Origin: Pseudomonadota bacterium
GTDB lineage: Bacteria; Pseudomonadota; Alphaproteobacteria; Rhodospirillales; Magnetospirillaceae
NCBI GenBank assembly: GCA_021848545.1
Contig: JAJZUL010000035.1
Span: 1 to 33,176 of the forward strand
Length of the DNA: 33,176 nt
Direction of reading: 5' to 3'
Each line of letters opens with the position of its first letter. Within the stretch, counting starts at the first letter, position 1. This document shows, in pieces, positions 16,312 to 25,297 of the stretch. The notes beneath the pieces were generated by a model. That model was given only the letters and a program-made list of their open reading frames with translations, did not search any database and was not told where the DNA came from. The translations under genes and the position numbers were made by a program.

Positions 16312-17498
16312 CGCCATCCCCGATATTGGGTGACGGGCAGGGCCGGGCGCCAGACCAGCGGGCCGGCCCCGTTCGCCCCCAGCGGCGCCAGATGCGACAC
16401 CGACAGGCGCGCCATCTCGCCGCCATGGGCGCGGTGGAAGGCCATCAGCGCGGCCTCGCCGGCGGCGGTGACGGCGTTGGCCACCAGCCGCCCGCCCGGC
16501 GCCAGGGCGTTCCAGCAGCTTTCCAGCACGCCCGCCGCCGCCACCCCGCCGCCGACGAACACGGCGTCGGGGGAGGAATCGGCGGGCAGATCGGCGGGGG
16601 CGGTGCCGGCGCGGATGTCGAGGTCCGGCACGCCCAAGACGGCGGCGTTGCGGGCGATGCGGTCGCGGCGGTCGCCATCGGGTTCCAGGGCCATGGCCCG
16701 TCCCCCCGCCCGCATCCATTCGATGGCGACCGAACCGTTGCCGGCGCCCACGTCCCACAACCACGCGCCGGGCCGGGGTGCCAGCGCCGCCAGGGTGGCG
16801 GCGCGGACGTCGCGCTTGGTCAGCTGGCCGTCATGCAGGAACGCCTCGTCGGGCAGGCCGGGCACGCAGGCCAGGGGACGCAGGCCGGGTTCGGCGGCGC
16901 AGGAGACGGCGATGACCGACAGATCGTCTTGTTCCTCGCCGGCCGGGACGATCCGCTCCGACGCTCCGCCCAGACGTTCCAGCACCGTCACCGGGCTGGG
17001 GCCATAACCGCGATCGCGCAGCAGGGCGGTGATGGCGGCCGCGCTGGTCCGGTCCTCGCCCAGGATCAGCAGCCGCCGGCCGGGGCTCAGATGCAGGGCC
17101 AACGCCTCCACCGGACGGCCGTGGATGGTCAGGCACAGGCAATCCTGGAGCGGCCAGCCCAGGCGGGCGGCGGCCAGGGAAAAGGCGCTCATCTGGGGCA
17201 GGATGGTCATTTCGCCCGCCTCGAACCAGCGGGCCAGGGTGGCCCCGGCGCCGAACCACGACGGATCGCCCGAGGCCAGCACCGCCACCGGCCGGCCGCG
17301 CAGGGATTGCAGCAGGGGCCGGGCGGCGGTGAAGGGCGTCGGCCAGACTTGCCCGCGCTCTTCGCAACCGGCCAGAGCCAGATGGCGGCGGCCGCCGATC
17401 ACCGTTTCGGCGCCGTCCAGCAGAATGCGGGCGGCGGGCGACAGACCGTCCCGCCCGTCCTCGCCGATGCCGATGATGGCGAGCCAGGGGGCGCTCAC
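16308..17498 (-). CDS. cobL: precorrin-6B C5,15-methyltransferase (decarboxylating) CobL / CbiET
   Basis: CobL adds methyl groups at C-5 and C-15 and decarboxylates the C-12 side chain. The 396-residue fused protein has a CbiE-type half (about residues 1-205: IIGIGEDGRDGLSPAA, VLASGDPSWFGAGA, QMSAFSLAAARLGWP). A CbiT-type half follows (about 225-396), with TKRDVRAATLAALAP and a class I SAM motif WDVGAGNGSVAIEW. The start is a GTG at 17498: it gives the family N-terminus and overlaps the cobH stop as GTGA. The reading frame runs on to 17942, but that part has no family similarity. The stop overlaps the cobI ATG by 4 bp. Confidence 0.94.
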   Translation of the reverse strand: MSAPWLAIIGIGEDGRDGLSPAARILLDGAETVIGGRRHLALAGCEERGQVWPTPFTAARPLLQSLRGRPVAVLASGDPSWFGAGATLARWFEAGEMTILPQMSAFSLAAARLGWPLQDCLCLTIHGRPVEALALHLSPGRRLLILGEDRTSAAAITALLRDRGYGPSPVTVLERLGGASERIVPAGEEQDDLSVIAVSCAAEPGLRPLACVPGLPDEAFLHDGQLTKRDVRAATLAALAPRPGAWLWDVGAGNGSVAIEWMRAGGRAMALEPDGDRRDRIARNAAVLGVPDLDIRAGTAPADLPADSSPDAVFVGGGVAAAGVLESCWNALAPGGRLVANAVTAAGEAALMAFHRAHGGEMARLSVSHLAPLGANGAGPLVWRPALPVTQYRGWR

Positions 17499-18109
17499 GC
17501 CGCCTCTCCCGCCAGGGCGTTGACCGCCGCCGCGGCCATGGCGCTGCCGCCGCGCCGTCCCAGCAGGGTGACGTGGGGCAGGTCGGATTCGGCCAGCGCC
17601 GCCTTGGATTCGGCGGCGCCGACGAAGCCCACGGGAAAGCCCAGGATCAGGGCCGGGCGGGGCGCTCCCGCCTTGATCAGATCGAGCAGCCGGAACAGGG
17701 CGGTGGGAGCGTTGCCGATGGCCACGACGGCGCCGTCGAGATGGGGAATCCACAGATCGATGGCGGCGGCCGACCGGGTGGTGCCTTTGGCTTCGGGCAC
17801 CGCGCCCAGGGTGCACAGCACCGGATTGCCGCCGGTCAGGCGGCGGCGGATGATGCCCTCGGCCACCATGCGGGCGTCGGTCAGGATCGGCTTCCCCGCT
17901 TTCAGCGCGGCGCGCCCCATGGTACCGGCCCCGTCGCTCCAACGCATGTCCGCCGGCAGATCGACCATGCCGCAGGCATGGATCACCCGGATGACCAGAT
18001 CCTGAAGGTCATGCGGCACCCGGCCGAGATCGGCCTCGGCCAGGATGGCGGCAAAGGAACGGCGGTAGATTTCCGCCGGATCGGAGAGCCAGTCGCCGGC
18101 CGCCGACAT
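17495..18109 (-). CDS. cobH: precorrin-8X methylmutase CobH/CbiC
   Basis: CobH moves the C-11 methyl group to C-12, producing hydrogenobyrinic acid or its cobalt form. At 204 residues the length is typical. The catalytic histidine lies in RVIHACGM (about residue 44), and other blocks are TDARMVAEGI, PALILGFPVGFVGAAESK and TLLGRRGGSAMAAAAVNAL, the usual C-terminal signature. The ATG at 18109 lies 8 nt after the cbiX stop, the only junction in this operon that is a gap rather than an overlap. The 3' end overlaps the GTG start of cobL by 4 bp. Confidence 0.95.
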   Translation of the reverse strand: MSAAGDWLSDPAEIYRRSFAAILAEADLGRVPHDLQDLVIRVIHACGMVDLPADMRWSDGAGTMGRAALKAGKPILTDARMVAEGIIRRRLTGGNPVLCTLGAVPEAKGTTRSAAAIDLWIPHLDGAVVAIGNAPTALFRLLDLIKAGAPRPALILGFPVGFVGAAESKAALAESDLPHVTLLGRRGGSAMAAAAVNALAGEAA

Positions 18110-18117
18110 CGGCCGAC

Positions 18118-19083
18118 TCAGTCGTGACTATGGGCGTGGCCGTGCCCGTGCCCGTGATGATGATGGTGGGGGTGGTCATGGTGATGATCATGGTGATGAT
18201 CGTGGTCGGTGCCGATCCCCTGGACATGATGGTGATGACCGGCCTGGGGCTGGCCCGCCGCCGTTTCGTATCCCACCACCTGTTCGCGGTATTTGCACAA
18301 ACGGCAATTCATCGCCGGGTCGCCGTCCAGCATTTCAGCGATGCGGTCGGCGAAGCTGTCCAGCACCAGAGGATGGTCGTTGAGATAGGGGGCCGACAGG
18401 ATTTCGATGTCGGGATGGGCCTGACGTACGGCTTCGGTCTGGTCGTAAATGCGCCGCACCAGGATGCCGGTAAACAGGAAATAGGGAAAAACGACGATTC
18501 GGGCGAAGCCCATCCGGCGGCACCTTTCCAACGCTTCGTCCACCCTGGGGTGGGCGACGCCGGAAAAAGCGGTTTCGGCCCAGCCGAATCCCATTCCCTC
18601 CCACAGCATGCGGGTCAGCTTGGCGACGTTGGAATTGGCGTCGGGATCGTTGGTGCCGCGTCCCACCACCAGCAACAGGCTGTCGGCACGGGCCACATCC
18701 GGCCGGCCCGAAGCCTCGGCCTCGGCGATGCGGTTGCGGGCGGCCTCCAGCAGGCGGGGATCGATGCCCAGATCGCGGCCATAGCGGATGTCGAGGTCGG
18801 GGTGGCGGGCGGCGAAGGAATTGATTTCCCAGGGCAGGTCGTTCTTGACGTGGCCGGCCGCGAACAACATGCCGGGCATGGCCAGAATGCGGGTGGCGCC
18901 GCGGGCCACCAAAGCGTCGAGCCCGTCGCGGATGACCGGCCGCGCGAATTCGAGGAAGCCGCTCTCCACGTCGAAATGGTCGAGGCGGGCGCGCAACGCC
19001 TTCGCCAGGGCGGTGAATTCGGCTACCGCGTCGTCGTCGCGGCTGCCGTGGCCGCAAATCATCACCCCGACTTTATCGCTCAT
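18118..19083 (-). CDS. cbiX: long-form sirohydrochlorin cobaltochelatase CbiX with His-rich tail
   Basis: CbiX inserts cobalt into sirohydrochlorin, the entry step of the early-cobalt route. The 321-residue protein is a tandem chelatase: the first half has CGHGSRDDDAV (metal-binding His about 12) and MLFAAGHVKNDLPW (His about 78); the second half has LLLVVGRGTNDPDANS and FPYFLFTGILV. MNCRLC at 258-263 fits the MxCxxC iron-sulfur motif of long CbiX proteins. The last 39 residues contain 22 histidines, probably a cobalt or nickel store. Of two ATGs, 19083 is preferred because GGAG lies 8 nt upstream; the ATG at 19089 would be too close. It is the first gene of the minus-strand operon. No clear riboswitch is seen upstream. 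Confidence 0.93.
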   Translation of the reverse strand: MSDKVGVMICGHGSRDDDAVAEFTALAKALRARLDHFDVESGFLEFARPVIRDGLDALVARGATRILAMPGMLFAAGHVKNDLPWEINSFAARHPDLDIRYGRDLGIDPRLLEAARNRIAEAEASGRPDVARADSLLLVVGRGTNDPDANSNVAKLTRMLWEGMGFGWAETAFSGVAHPRVDEALERCRRMGFARIVVFPYFLFTGILVRRIYDQTEAVRQAHPDIEILSAPYLNDHPLVLDSFADRIAEMLDGDPAMNCRLCKYREQVVGYETAAGQPQAGHHHHVQGIGTDHDHHHDHHHDHPHHHHHGHGHGHAHSHD

Positions 19084-19341
19084 GCGCATGGCTCCCGAAG
19101 CCTTGGTGCGTTCCGGCTGGTTCCGGGTCGCCTCATCCAGGCGCTCGCATGCGGAGCATCTCGAGGGGACCGCTGCCTCCGGCCGGCTGATCGGCGGCGA
19201 CTATAGAGTCCGGCGGCGGGGGGCGCCAGCCCGTTGCGACGGGGGCGAGCCGCGCGCGCGGTCTTTCGCCCTCCGTCTGGATCGAGTATAGCTTGCGTTT
19301 CCATCGTCGTTAGGCGCAAAGCGGGCGAGAGGATCTGGGAA
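19084..19341. other. divergent intergenic region between cbiX and the cyclase
   Basis: This 258-bp region separates cbiX (minus) from the adenylate cyclase (plus). It contains two TATA-like patches, the self-complementary GACTATAGAGTC near 19198-19210 and a minus-strand TATACT near 19286-19291, but neither has a convincing -35 partner. Fragments slightly like a cobalamin riboswitch are present without the core motifs (see rejected items). The cyclase frame remains open back to a TTG at 19234. Confidence 0.5.
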
Positions 19342-21555
19342 TTGGCGGAGAACGCAGCGGCAGGCGGCAGGGAAATCGCGCCGGGGGTGGCGAAGGAACG
19401 GCGGAGACGCCGGCGCGGTCGCGGTTTTTCTCTCCATGTCAATATTCTGACGGCGTTCACCGTCCTGCTGGTGGCGACCATCGCGATCCTGGTTTCGCTC
19501 GCCTATTACAAGAACTCGCGCTCCGTTCTCAATCTGGCCCAGCGGCTGGCCGACCGGGCGGGCGCATCGGGCATCAACCGCACCCTGTCCCTGCTCGATC
19601 CGGTGGGCGCCGACGTCGAGGCCACCGCCGCCTTGGCGGCGCTGAACGTCCACGAGGCCCGTGACGGCGCCCTGTGGCCCTATCTCATCGCCATCCTCAA
19701 GACCACGCCCCAGTTTCAAAGCATCTATCTGGCCTTTCAGAAGGACGGGCTGTTTCTCCAGGCTTTTCCCATCCCGCCGGGAACCAAGGTGTTCGGCGCC
19801 TATCACCGCGCGCCGCCGCCGGGCGCGCGCTACGCCCTGCGTGTGGTCAGGCAGGGCAAGACCCGGGCCGATTATTCCGACGTCTGGACCTATATCACCG
19901 CCGAGGGCAAGGTGGTCGGCACCGAGACGTCGAACTGGATTCATTTCGATCCCCGCGTGCGGCCCTGGTACAAGGAAGCGGTCGAGAAGCGCGGCCTGAT
20001 CTGGAGCGGCCTGCTGGTCTTTACCAGCAATAAGGAGCCGGGCATCGCCACCGCCTATCCGATCATCGGTCCCCACGGCAAGATCATCGGCGCCGCCGCC
20101 GCTTCCATCGCCACCATCGAATTGTCCCACTTCCTGTCCCACCTCGATCTCGGTCCTCACGGGGTGGCGATGGTGGTGGATGAAAAGGACCGGCTGGTCG
20201 CCTTTCCCGATCCGTCCCAGATGGTGCGCCGGCACGGGCTGCATCTGTCGCTGGTCAAGGCTGCTAGTCTCAAGAATCCAGCCATTCGCGCCGCTTTCGC
20301 CGCCTATCGCGCCCATCCTCAACGTCTGGAACGGGTCGTCGCCCAGGGGCACAGCTACATGGCGACCTTCATTCCCTTTCCCAAGACCTTCGCCCGCCCG
20401 TGGAAGCTGGTGGCGGTGGTGCGGGAAAACGACTTCGTCGGCCCTCTGAAAAAGAACAATCGCGAACTGGTTCTGTTGGGGATCGGCCTGACCCTGCTCG
20501 GCATGATCCTGGTGACCTTTCTGGCCCGCTGGATCACCAAGCCCATCACCCTGCTGCTGGTGGAAATCCGTAAGATCCAGGATTTCGACCTTGCCAATCC
20601 CATCGCGCTGAACGCCTGGATCACCGAGGTCAACCAGCTGATCGACGCGCTGAACATGATGAAGCGGGCCTTGCGCACCTTCGGCATGTTCGTGCCCCGC
20701 GATCTGGTCCGCGACCTGGTGGCGAGCGGCCGGCCCATCGAACTGGGCGGCCAGGACCGCACCCTGACGGTGATGTTCACCGATATCGCCGGCTTCACCG
20801 GCATTTCCGAACGGATGGAGGCGGGCGAACTGATGGTCCACGTCTCGCGCCATCTGGCGGCCATCTCGCGCTGCATCGGCGAGGAATTCGGCACCGTCGA
20901 CAAATATATCGGCGATGCGGTGATGGCGTTCTGGGGCGCGCCGGTCTGGCGCGAGGACCATGCCTTGCGCGGCTGCGTCGCCGCCCTGAAGGCCCGGCAC
21001 GCCCAGGCGGAAATCAACCGCGAATGGGCGGCGGCGGGCCTGCCCACCATGTTCGTCCGCATCGGCCTGCACACGGCGCCGGTCATCGTCGGCAATGTCG
21101 GGTCCGAGGCGCGGATGAGCTATACGGTCATCGGCGACGGGGTCAATGTCGCCTCGCGCCTGGAAGGGGTCAACAAGGTCTACGGCACCCAGATATGCGT
21201 CAGCGAGGCGGTGGTCGAGGCGGCGGGCGACGCCGTCCTGGTCCGGCCGCTCGACCGGGTGGCGGTCAAGGGGCGCAAGACCGGCGAACTGGTCTATGAA
21301 CTGGTGGCGCTGCGCCGGGGCCCGCCCGAATTGCTGGCCACCCCCGATCAGCTTGAGCATTGCACGAAGACCGCGGCGGCCTTCGCCGCCTATGGCGAGC
21401 GGCGCTGGGACGAGGCCGTTTCCCTGTACGGTGCCGTGGCCGAACGGTGGCCGGACGATCCCGTGCCGCCCATTTTCATCGCCCGGTGTCAGACCTATAT
21501 CGCCGATCCGCCCCCGGCCGATTGGAGTGGGGTCTATGAGATGAAGGTCAAATAG
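19342..21555 (+). CDS. Cache-HAMP class III adenylate cyclase
   Basis: A membrane sensor cyclase of about 737 residues. A membrane segment lies at about 33-55, an extracytoplasmic region at about 56-370 carries the Cache-type RVRPWYKEAVEK block, and a second membrane segment lies at about 376-397. A HAMP-like linker (ARWITKPITLL) and the catalytic domain (from about 470) follow. Metal-binding aspartates are in MFTDIAGFTG (481) and DKYIGDAVMAFW (525); Lys 521 and the later YTVIGDGVNVASRLE favour ATP over GTP. The start is uncertain: TTG at 19342 is chosen because GAGAGGA lies 8 nt upstream, though the frame is open to 19234. The stop is 4 nt before cobD. It has a typical tail after the cyclase domain with a possible TPR-like helix pair. 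Confidence 0.9.
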   Translation: MAENAAAGGREIAPGVAKERRRRRRGRGFSLHVNILTAFTVLLVATIAILVSLAYYKNSRSVLNLAQRLADRAGASGINRTLSLLDPVGADVEATAALAALNVHEARDGALWPYLIAILKTTPQFQSIYLAFQKDGLFLQAFPIPPGTKVFGAYHRAPPPGARYALRVVRQGKTRADYSDVWTYITAEGKVVGTETSNWIHFDPRVRPWYKEAVEKRGLIWSGLLVFTSNKEPGIATAYPIIGPHGKIIGAAAASIATIELSHFLSHLDLGPHGVAMVVDEKDRLVAFPDPSQMVRRHGLHLSLVKAASLKNPAIRAAFAAYRAHPQRLERVVAQGHSYMATFIPFPKTFARPWKLVAVVRENDFVGPLKKNNRELVLLGIGLTLLGMILVTFLARWITKPITLLLVEIRKIQDFDLANPIALNAWITEVNQLIDALNMMKRALRTFGMFVPRDLVRDLVASGRPIELGGQDRTLTVMFTDIAGFTGISERMEAGELMVHVSRHLAAISRCIGEEFGTVDKYIGDAVMAFWGAPVWREDHALRGCVAALKARHAQAEINREWAAAGLPTMFVRIGLHTAPVIVGNVGSEARMSYTVIGDGVNVASRLEGVNKVYGTQICVSEAVVEAAGDAVLVRPLDRVAVKGRKTGELVYELVALRRGPPELLATPDQLEHCTKTAAAFAAYGERRWDEAVSLYGAVAERWPDDPVPPIFIARCQTYIADPPPADWSGVYEMKVK

Positions 21556-21559
21556 GCGT

Positions 21560-22534
21560 TTGTCCGCCACCGATCTCGCGCTTCTGATTCCGGCCCTGGG
21601 CATCGACGCGGCGCTGGGCGAGATGGGACCGGTCTTTCGCATCCTGCCCCATCCGGTGGTGGTGATGGGCCGGACGATCGCCATCCTCGAACGTCGTCTC
21701 AACCGGCCGTCCCGCTCCGATCGCGCCCGGTTCCTGTGGGGCCTGCTGGTGGCGGGAGCGGTGCCGCTGGCTGCCGCCGCCATCGGCGTGGGGGTGACGG
21801 CGGCCGCCCGCGCCGTCCCCTATGGCTGGGTCGGGCAGGTTCTGGTCATGTCCCTGTTTTTCGCCCAGCGCAGCCTGTTCGACCACGTCCGCGCCGTAGG
21901 GGTGGCGCTGCGCGCCGGTCTGGAACCGGGCCGGATGGCGGTGGCGCGCATCGTCGGCCGCGATCCCCGGACGCTCGACCGCCACGGGGTGGCGCGCGCC
22001 GCCATCGAAAGTCTGGCCGAGAATTTCGCCGACGCGGTGGTGGCGCCGGTGTTGTGGGCGGTCCTGCTGGGGCTGCCCGGCCTGATGGCGTTCAAGGCGA
22101 TCAGCACCTTGGACAGCATGATCGGGTATCGCGACGAGCGCATTCGCGCCTTCGGCCGGGCCTCGGCCCGTCTGGACGATCTGGTCAATCTGATTCCGGC
22201 CCGATTGGCGGGCTTGATCATCGCCGCCGCCGCCTTGTTCGCGCCCGGCGCGCGACCCTGGCGCGCGATCGTCACCATGTTCGCCGATCACGGCCGCCAC
22301 CCCTCGCCCAATTCCGGCTGGCCCGAGGCGGCGATGGCGGGCGCCCTGGATCTGGCGTTGGGGGGACCGCGCCATTATCCCGGCGGGGTGACCGAAGTGG
22401 CCTGGATCGGCGAAGGACGCGCCCGGGCCGAGCCCGCCGACATCAGCCGCGCGCTGGTGGTCTATGGCGCCGCCTGTCTGATCGATGCCGGGCTGGTGGC
22501 GGCTCTGCTGTGGGTGTCGTTACGGGGCTGGTGA
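21560..22534 (+). CDS. cobD: adenosylcobinamide-phosphate synthase CobD/CbiB
   Basis: This membrane protein attaches aminopropanol (or its phosphate) to adenosylcobyric acid. The 324-residue sequence has several hydrophobic segments (about 62-83, 93-107, 168-186, 218-235, 300-318) and the family blocks [42 protein letters not shown] and [17 protein letters not shown]. The start is a TTG 4 nt after the cyclase stop; the next ATG (residue 22) would remove the conserved first helix. No strong ribosome-binding site is seen, so translation is probably coupled to the cyclase. In proteobacteria this protein is called CobD or CbiB; it is not the Salmonella decarboxylase CobD. The 3' end overlaps cobQ by 15 bp. 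Confidence 0.93.
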   Translation: MSATDLALLIPALGIDAALGEMGPVFRILPHPVVVMGRTIAILERRLNRPSRSDRARFLWGLLVAGAVPLAAAAIGVGVTAAARAVPYGWVGQVLVMSLFFAQRSLFDHVRAVGVALRAGLEPGRMAVARIVGRDPRTLDRHGVARAAIESLAENFADAVVAPVLWAVLLGLPGLMAFKAISTLDSMIGYRDERIRAFGRASARLDDLVNLIPARLAGLIIAAAALFAPGARPWRAIVTMFADHGRHPSPNSGWPEAAMAGALDLALGGPRHYPGGVTEVAWIGEGRARAEPADISRALVVYGAACLIDAGLVAALLWVSLRGW

Positions 22535-24004
22535 TCTTTGGGCGATGCGCCATAGCGCATTGATATCGAGATGGGCCTCCAGATGGCGGGCGAGCGCGTC
22601 GAGCACCCCGTCCACATCGGTGCCCGGCCCGGATTCGCGGCCGGGCCGCAGGTCCGCCAGCAGACCGGCCCGCCATTGGTCGTCGGCGAACAGACCGTGC
22701 AGATAGCAGCCCGCGACCCGCCCGTCGATGGAACGCGCGCCGTCCGGGCGTCCCTCCAGCATCAGCATCGGCCGGGCCGCATCGGGGCCGTGGGTGCGGC
22801 CCATATGCATTTCGTAGCCCCGCACGGGAAGATTGCTGACGGCGTCATGGCCGGCGATTTCGCGCAGCACCTTGTCGCCCGCCATCGTCGTGGCGACATT
22901 CAGCAAACCCAATCCCTCGACGCCGGCGCCCGCCGGTCCCTCGACGCCCTTCGGGTCGTCGATGCGGGTGCCCAGCATCTGATAGCCGGCGCAAATGCCG
23001 ATCACCTTTCCCCCCCGGCGCAGATGGGCGGCCAGATCGATGTCCCAACCCTGGGCGCGGAAGAAGGCGAGGTCGGCGATGGTCGATTTCGATCCGGGCA
23101 GGATGACGAGGTCGGCGTCAAGGGGCAGGGGCCGGCCCGGCGGGACCATGGTCAGCGCCACGTCCGCTTCCGCCGCCAGGGGGTCGAAATCGTCGAAATT
23201 GGCGATGCGCGACAGGCGGGGCACGACGATGCGGACCCGCGCGCCGGTCCCGGTGTCGCGCCCGCTTTCCAGCGACGCCGCATCTTCGGCCGGCAGGCGG
23301 GCGGCGTCCGCGAAGAACGGCACGATGCCGAGACAGGGAAGGCCGGTGCGGGCCTTGATGATGTCGACGGCCGGCTGGAACAGCGAGACGTCGCCCCGGA
23401 ACTTGTTGATGACGTAGCCGGCCAGACGGGCGCGTTCCGACGGGGGCAGCACTTCCCAGGTGCCGACGATGGCGGCGATGACTCCGCCGCGATCGATGTC
23501 GCCCACCAGCACCACCGGCAGATCGGCGGCCTCGGCGAAGCCCATATTGGCGATGTCGGCGGCGCGCAGATTGACCTCGGCGGCGCTGCCCGCCCCCTCG
23601 ACCAGCACCAGGTCGGCGCCCCGTCCGAGACGGCGGTAACTGTCCAGCACCCGCGGCAGCAGGGATTTTTTCAGATGGTGGTAGGTCCTGGCGCCGGCAT
23701 GGCCTTCGACCCGGCCCTGCACCACCAATTGCGCGCCGGTATCGCTTTCCGGCTTCAGCAGCACCGGGTTCATGTCGCTGTGGGGCGAAACGAAACAGGC
23801 GCGGGCCTGCAACGCCTGGGCGCGGCCGATCTCGCCGCCATCATCGGTGACGGCGGCGTTGTTGCTCATGTTCTGGGGCTTGAAGGGGCGCACCGCCAGA
23901 TCCCGGCGGGCGAACAGGCGGCACAGGCCGGCCGTCAGCAGCGATTTGCCGACATCCGAGCCGGTGCCCTGAAGCATGAGGGCGGCGACGGGGTCACTCG
24001 GCAA
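22520..24004 (-). CDS. cobQ: cobyric acid synthase CobQ
   Basis: CobQ (CbiP) amidates four side chains of adenosylcobyrinic acid a,c-diamide using glutamine and ATP. The 494-residue protein begins [15 protein letters not shown], the dethiobiotin-synthetase-like ATP site. [26 protein letters not shown] and [11 protein letters not shown] follow. The C-terminal glutaminase domain has ICAGYQMLG with the nucleophilic cysteine and GCYLHGLF with the catalytic histidine. The start is a TTG at 24004, which lies inside the end of the upstream gene (11-bp overlap) and is preceded by GGGA 5 nt away. It is the last gene of the hemC-to-cobQ run and converges on cobD with a 15-bp overlap. Confidence 0.95.
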   Translation of the reverse strand: MPSDPVAALMLQGTGSDVGKSLLTAGLCRLFARRDLAVRPFKPQNMSNNAAVTDDGGEIGRAQALQARACFVSPHSDMNPVLLKPESDTGAQLVVQGRVEGHAGARTYHHLKKSLLPRVLDSYRRLGRGADLVLVEGAGSAAEVNLRAADIANMGFAEAADLPVVLVGDIDRGGVIAAIVGTWEVLPPSERARLAGYVINKFRGDVSLFQPAVDIIKARTGLPCLGIVPFFADAARLPAEDAASLESGRDTGTGARVRIVVPRLSRIANFDDFDPLAAEADVALTMVPPGRPLPLDADLVILPGSKSTIADLAFFRAQGWDIDLAAHLRRGGKVIGICAGYQMLGTRIDDPKGVEGPAGAGVEGLGLLNVATTMAGDKVLREIAGHDAVSNLPVRGYEMHMGRTHGPDAARPMLMLEGRPDGARSIDGRVAGCYLHGLFADDQWRAGLLADLRPGRESGPGTDVDGVLDALARHLEAHLDINALWRIAQRSPAP

Positions 24005-24671
24005 GGGCGTCCCGCAGGGCGTTGGCCTGGGGATTGTTCACCGTCCGCGCGATGAGGATCTGGCGGGGGGTGGGATGGCCGCCGTAATAGGAGGCGTTCC
24101 AGGCCGGTTTGGGCTCGATCACCGATCCTTCCAGGGACGCGCCGCCATAGGCGCCGAACGAGGTGGCGAAGGCATAGATGTCGGCGCCGCCATTGGTGGT
24201 GGTGGCGGCGCCGGCATGGGCGCCGATGGTGGCCACGGCCACTCCGGCGCCGACCCCCAGTTTGAGCCGGTTATGCATGATCGCCGACAGGCCGCCCTCG
24301 GTCATGATCACCAGGATATCGGCGGAATCCTCCAGCCCCGCCTGCAGACCGAAGCTGGCCGAGGTGACGGAATAGAAGGCCGGGCCGCTCCACCCGCCCC
24401 TGGCGTCGCGGGTCAGCAGGATGCCGACGCCATAGGCGCCGCCGAACAGAAATCCGCCCTTGTACATGTTGGGGACGATCAGCACGGCGCGGGCATGGGT
24501 GAGCTTGGCGGTGATGGCTTTTTGCAGATTGGGCTGGCTGCGCAATTCCTCGACGGCGTTGACCGCGCGCGCCACCAGCGTGGTCTGTTCGGTGACCATC
24601 GATTCGGCGCGGGCGGGCAGGGCGCCCACCAGCAGGGCCAGAATGGCGAGAAGGGGGATCGCGCGGGCCAT
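23994..24671 (-). CDS. secreted SYLF-domain (Ysc84-like) protein
   Basis: A 225-residue exported protein. Residues 1-22 form a signal peptide with an ARA-E cleavage site. The rest resembles the SYLF/Ysc84 lipid-binding domain: [22 protein letters not shown], then a glycine-rich region, [17 protein letters not shown] and [19 protein letters not shown], and a final [17 protein letters not shown]. Eukaryotic relatives bind phosphoinositides; the bacterial role is unknown. It sits inside a cobalamin operon, overlapping the cobO stop by 1 bp (TGATG) and cobQ by 11 bp, so it must be co-translated with B12 enzymes. A periplasmic role in corrinoid handling or in membrane structure (with Mic60 upstream) is speculation. 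Confidence 0.88.
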   Translation of the reverse strand: MARAIPLLAILALLVGALPARAESMVTEQTTLVARAVNAVEELRSQPNLQKAITAKLTHARAVLIVPNMYKGGFLFGGAYGVGILLTRDARGGWSGPAFYSVTSASFGLQAGLEDSADILVIMTEGGLSAIMHNRLKLGVGAGVAVATIGAHAGAATTTNGGADIYAFATSFGAYGGASLEGSVIEPKPAWNASYYGGHPTPRQILIARTVNNPQANALRDALAE

Positions 24672-25297
24672 CAGAACTCCACCCCCGCCTGGGCCTTGAT
24701 GCCGGACCGGAACGGATGTTTGACCAGGGTCATTTCGGTCACGAGATCGGCGGCTTCGATCAGCGGTGCCGCGGCGTTGCGCCCGGTCAGAACCGCGTGC
24801 TGGCCGGGCGGCCGGGCGGCCAGGGCGGCCAAGACCATGTCGAGCTCCAGATAGTCGTAGCGCAGCGCCACGTTGATCTCGTCCAGGATCACCATGCGGA
24901 ATTGGGAATCGGCCAGCATCGTCGCCGCCACCTCCCAGGCGCGGGCGGCGGCGGCGACGTCGCGGGCGCGGTCCTGGGTTTCCCAGGTGAAGCCCTCGCC
25001 CATGGCGCGGAACACCACGCCCTCGCCCCAGCCTTCCAGCATGCGGCGTTCGGCGGTGTCCCAGGCGCCCTTGATGAATTGGACCACGCCGACCTTCATG
25101 CCGTGGCCCAGACAGCGCAGCGCCATGCCGAAGGCGGCGGTGGATTTGCCCTTGCCGGGACCGGTATGGACGATGATCAGGCCGCTGCCCTCGGTCTTCT
25201 TGGCCATCATCCGGTCGCGGGACGCCTTTTTCCTGGCCATCTTCTCGCTATGACGGCGCAGCGTCTCGTCGGCGTCGGGTGCGTTCGGTTCGCTCAT
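24671..25297 (-). CDS. cobO: corrinoid adenosyltransferase CobO/BtuR
   Basis: CobO transfers the adenosyl group of ATP to reduced corrinoid cobalt. The 208-residue protein has a charged N-terminal arm (HSEKMARKKASRDRMM), then the ATP loop HTGPGKGKSTAAFG with the phosphate-binding core at about 46-53. VGVVQFIKGAW, VILDEINVALRYDYL and HAVLTGRNAAAPLIEAADLVTEM follow, a full set of BtuR/CobO/CobA blocks. The start ATG at 25297 overlaps the hemY TGA as ATGA; the longer frame to 25993 is a hemY shadow. The stop shares a base with the SYLF start. Confidence 0.95.
   Translation of the reverse strand: MSEPNAPDADETLRRHSEKMARKKASRDRMMAKKTEGSGLIIVHTGPGKGKSTAAFGMALRCLGHGMKVGVVQFIKGAWDTAERRMLEGWGEGVVFRAMGEGFTWETQDRARDVAAAARAWEVAATMLADSQFRMVILDEINVALRYDYLELDMVLAALAARPPGQHAVLTGRNAAAPLIEAADLVTEMTLVKHPFRSGIKAQAGVEF

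Noticed and set aside
19084-19341. Cobalamin riboswitch upstream of cbiX
   Set aside because: The minus strand has GCTCGCCCCCGTCGCAACG and a later GATGAGGCGACCCGG that faintly resemble riboswitch boxes in the right order. The invariant GCCACTG element and the GGTG...AATCC part are missing, and the B12 box is broken by extra bases. A cmscan with RF00174 would settle it.
19201-21783. 860-codon minus-strand frame opposite the cyclase
   Set aside because: The largest shadow in the window; composition is antisense-like and the plus strand encodes a clear cyclase.
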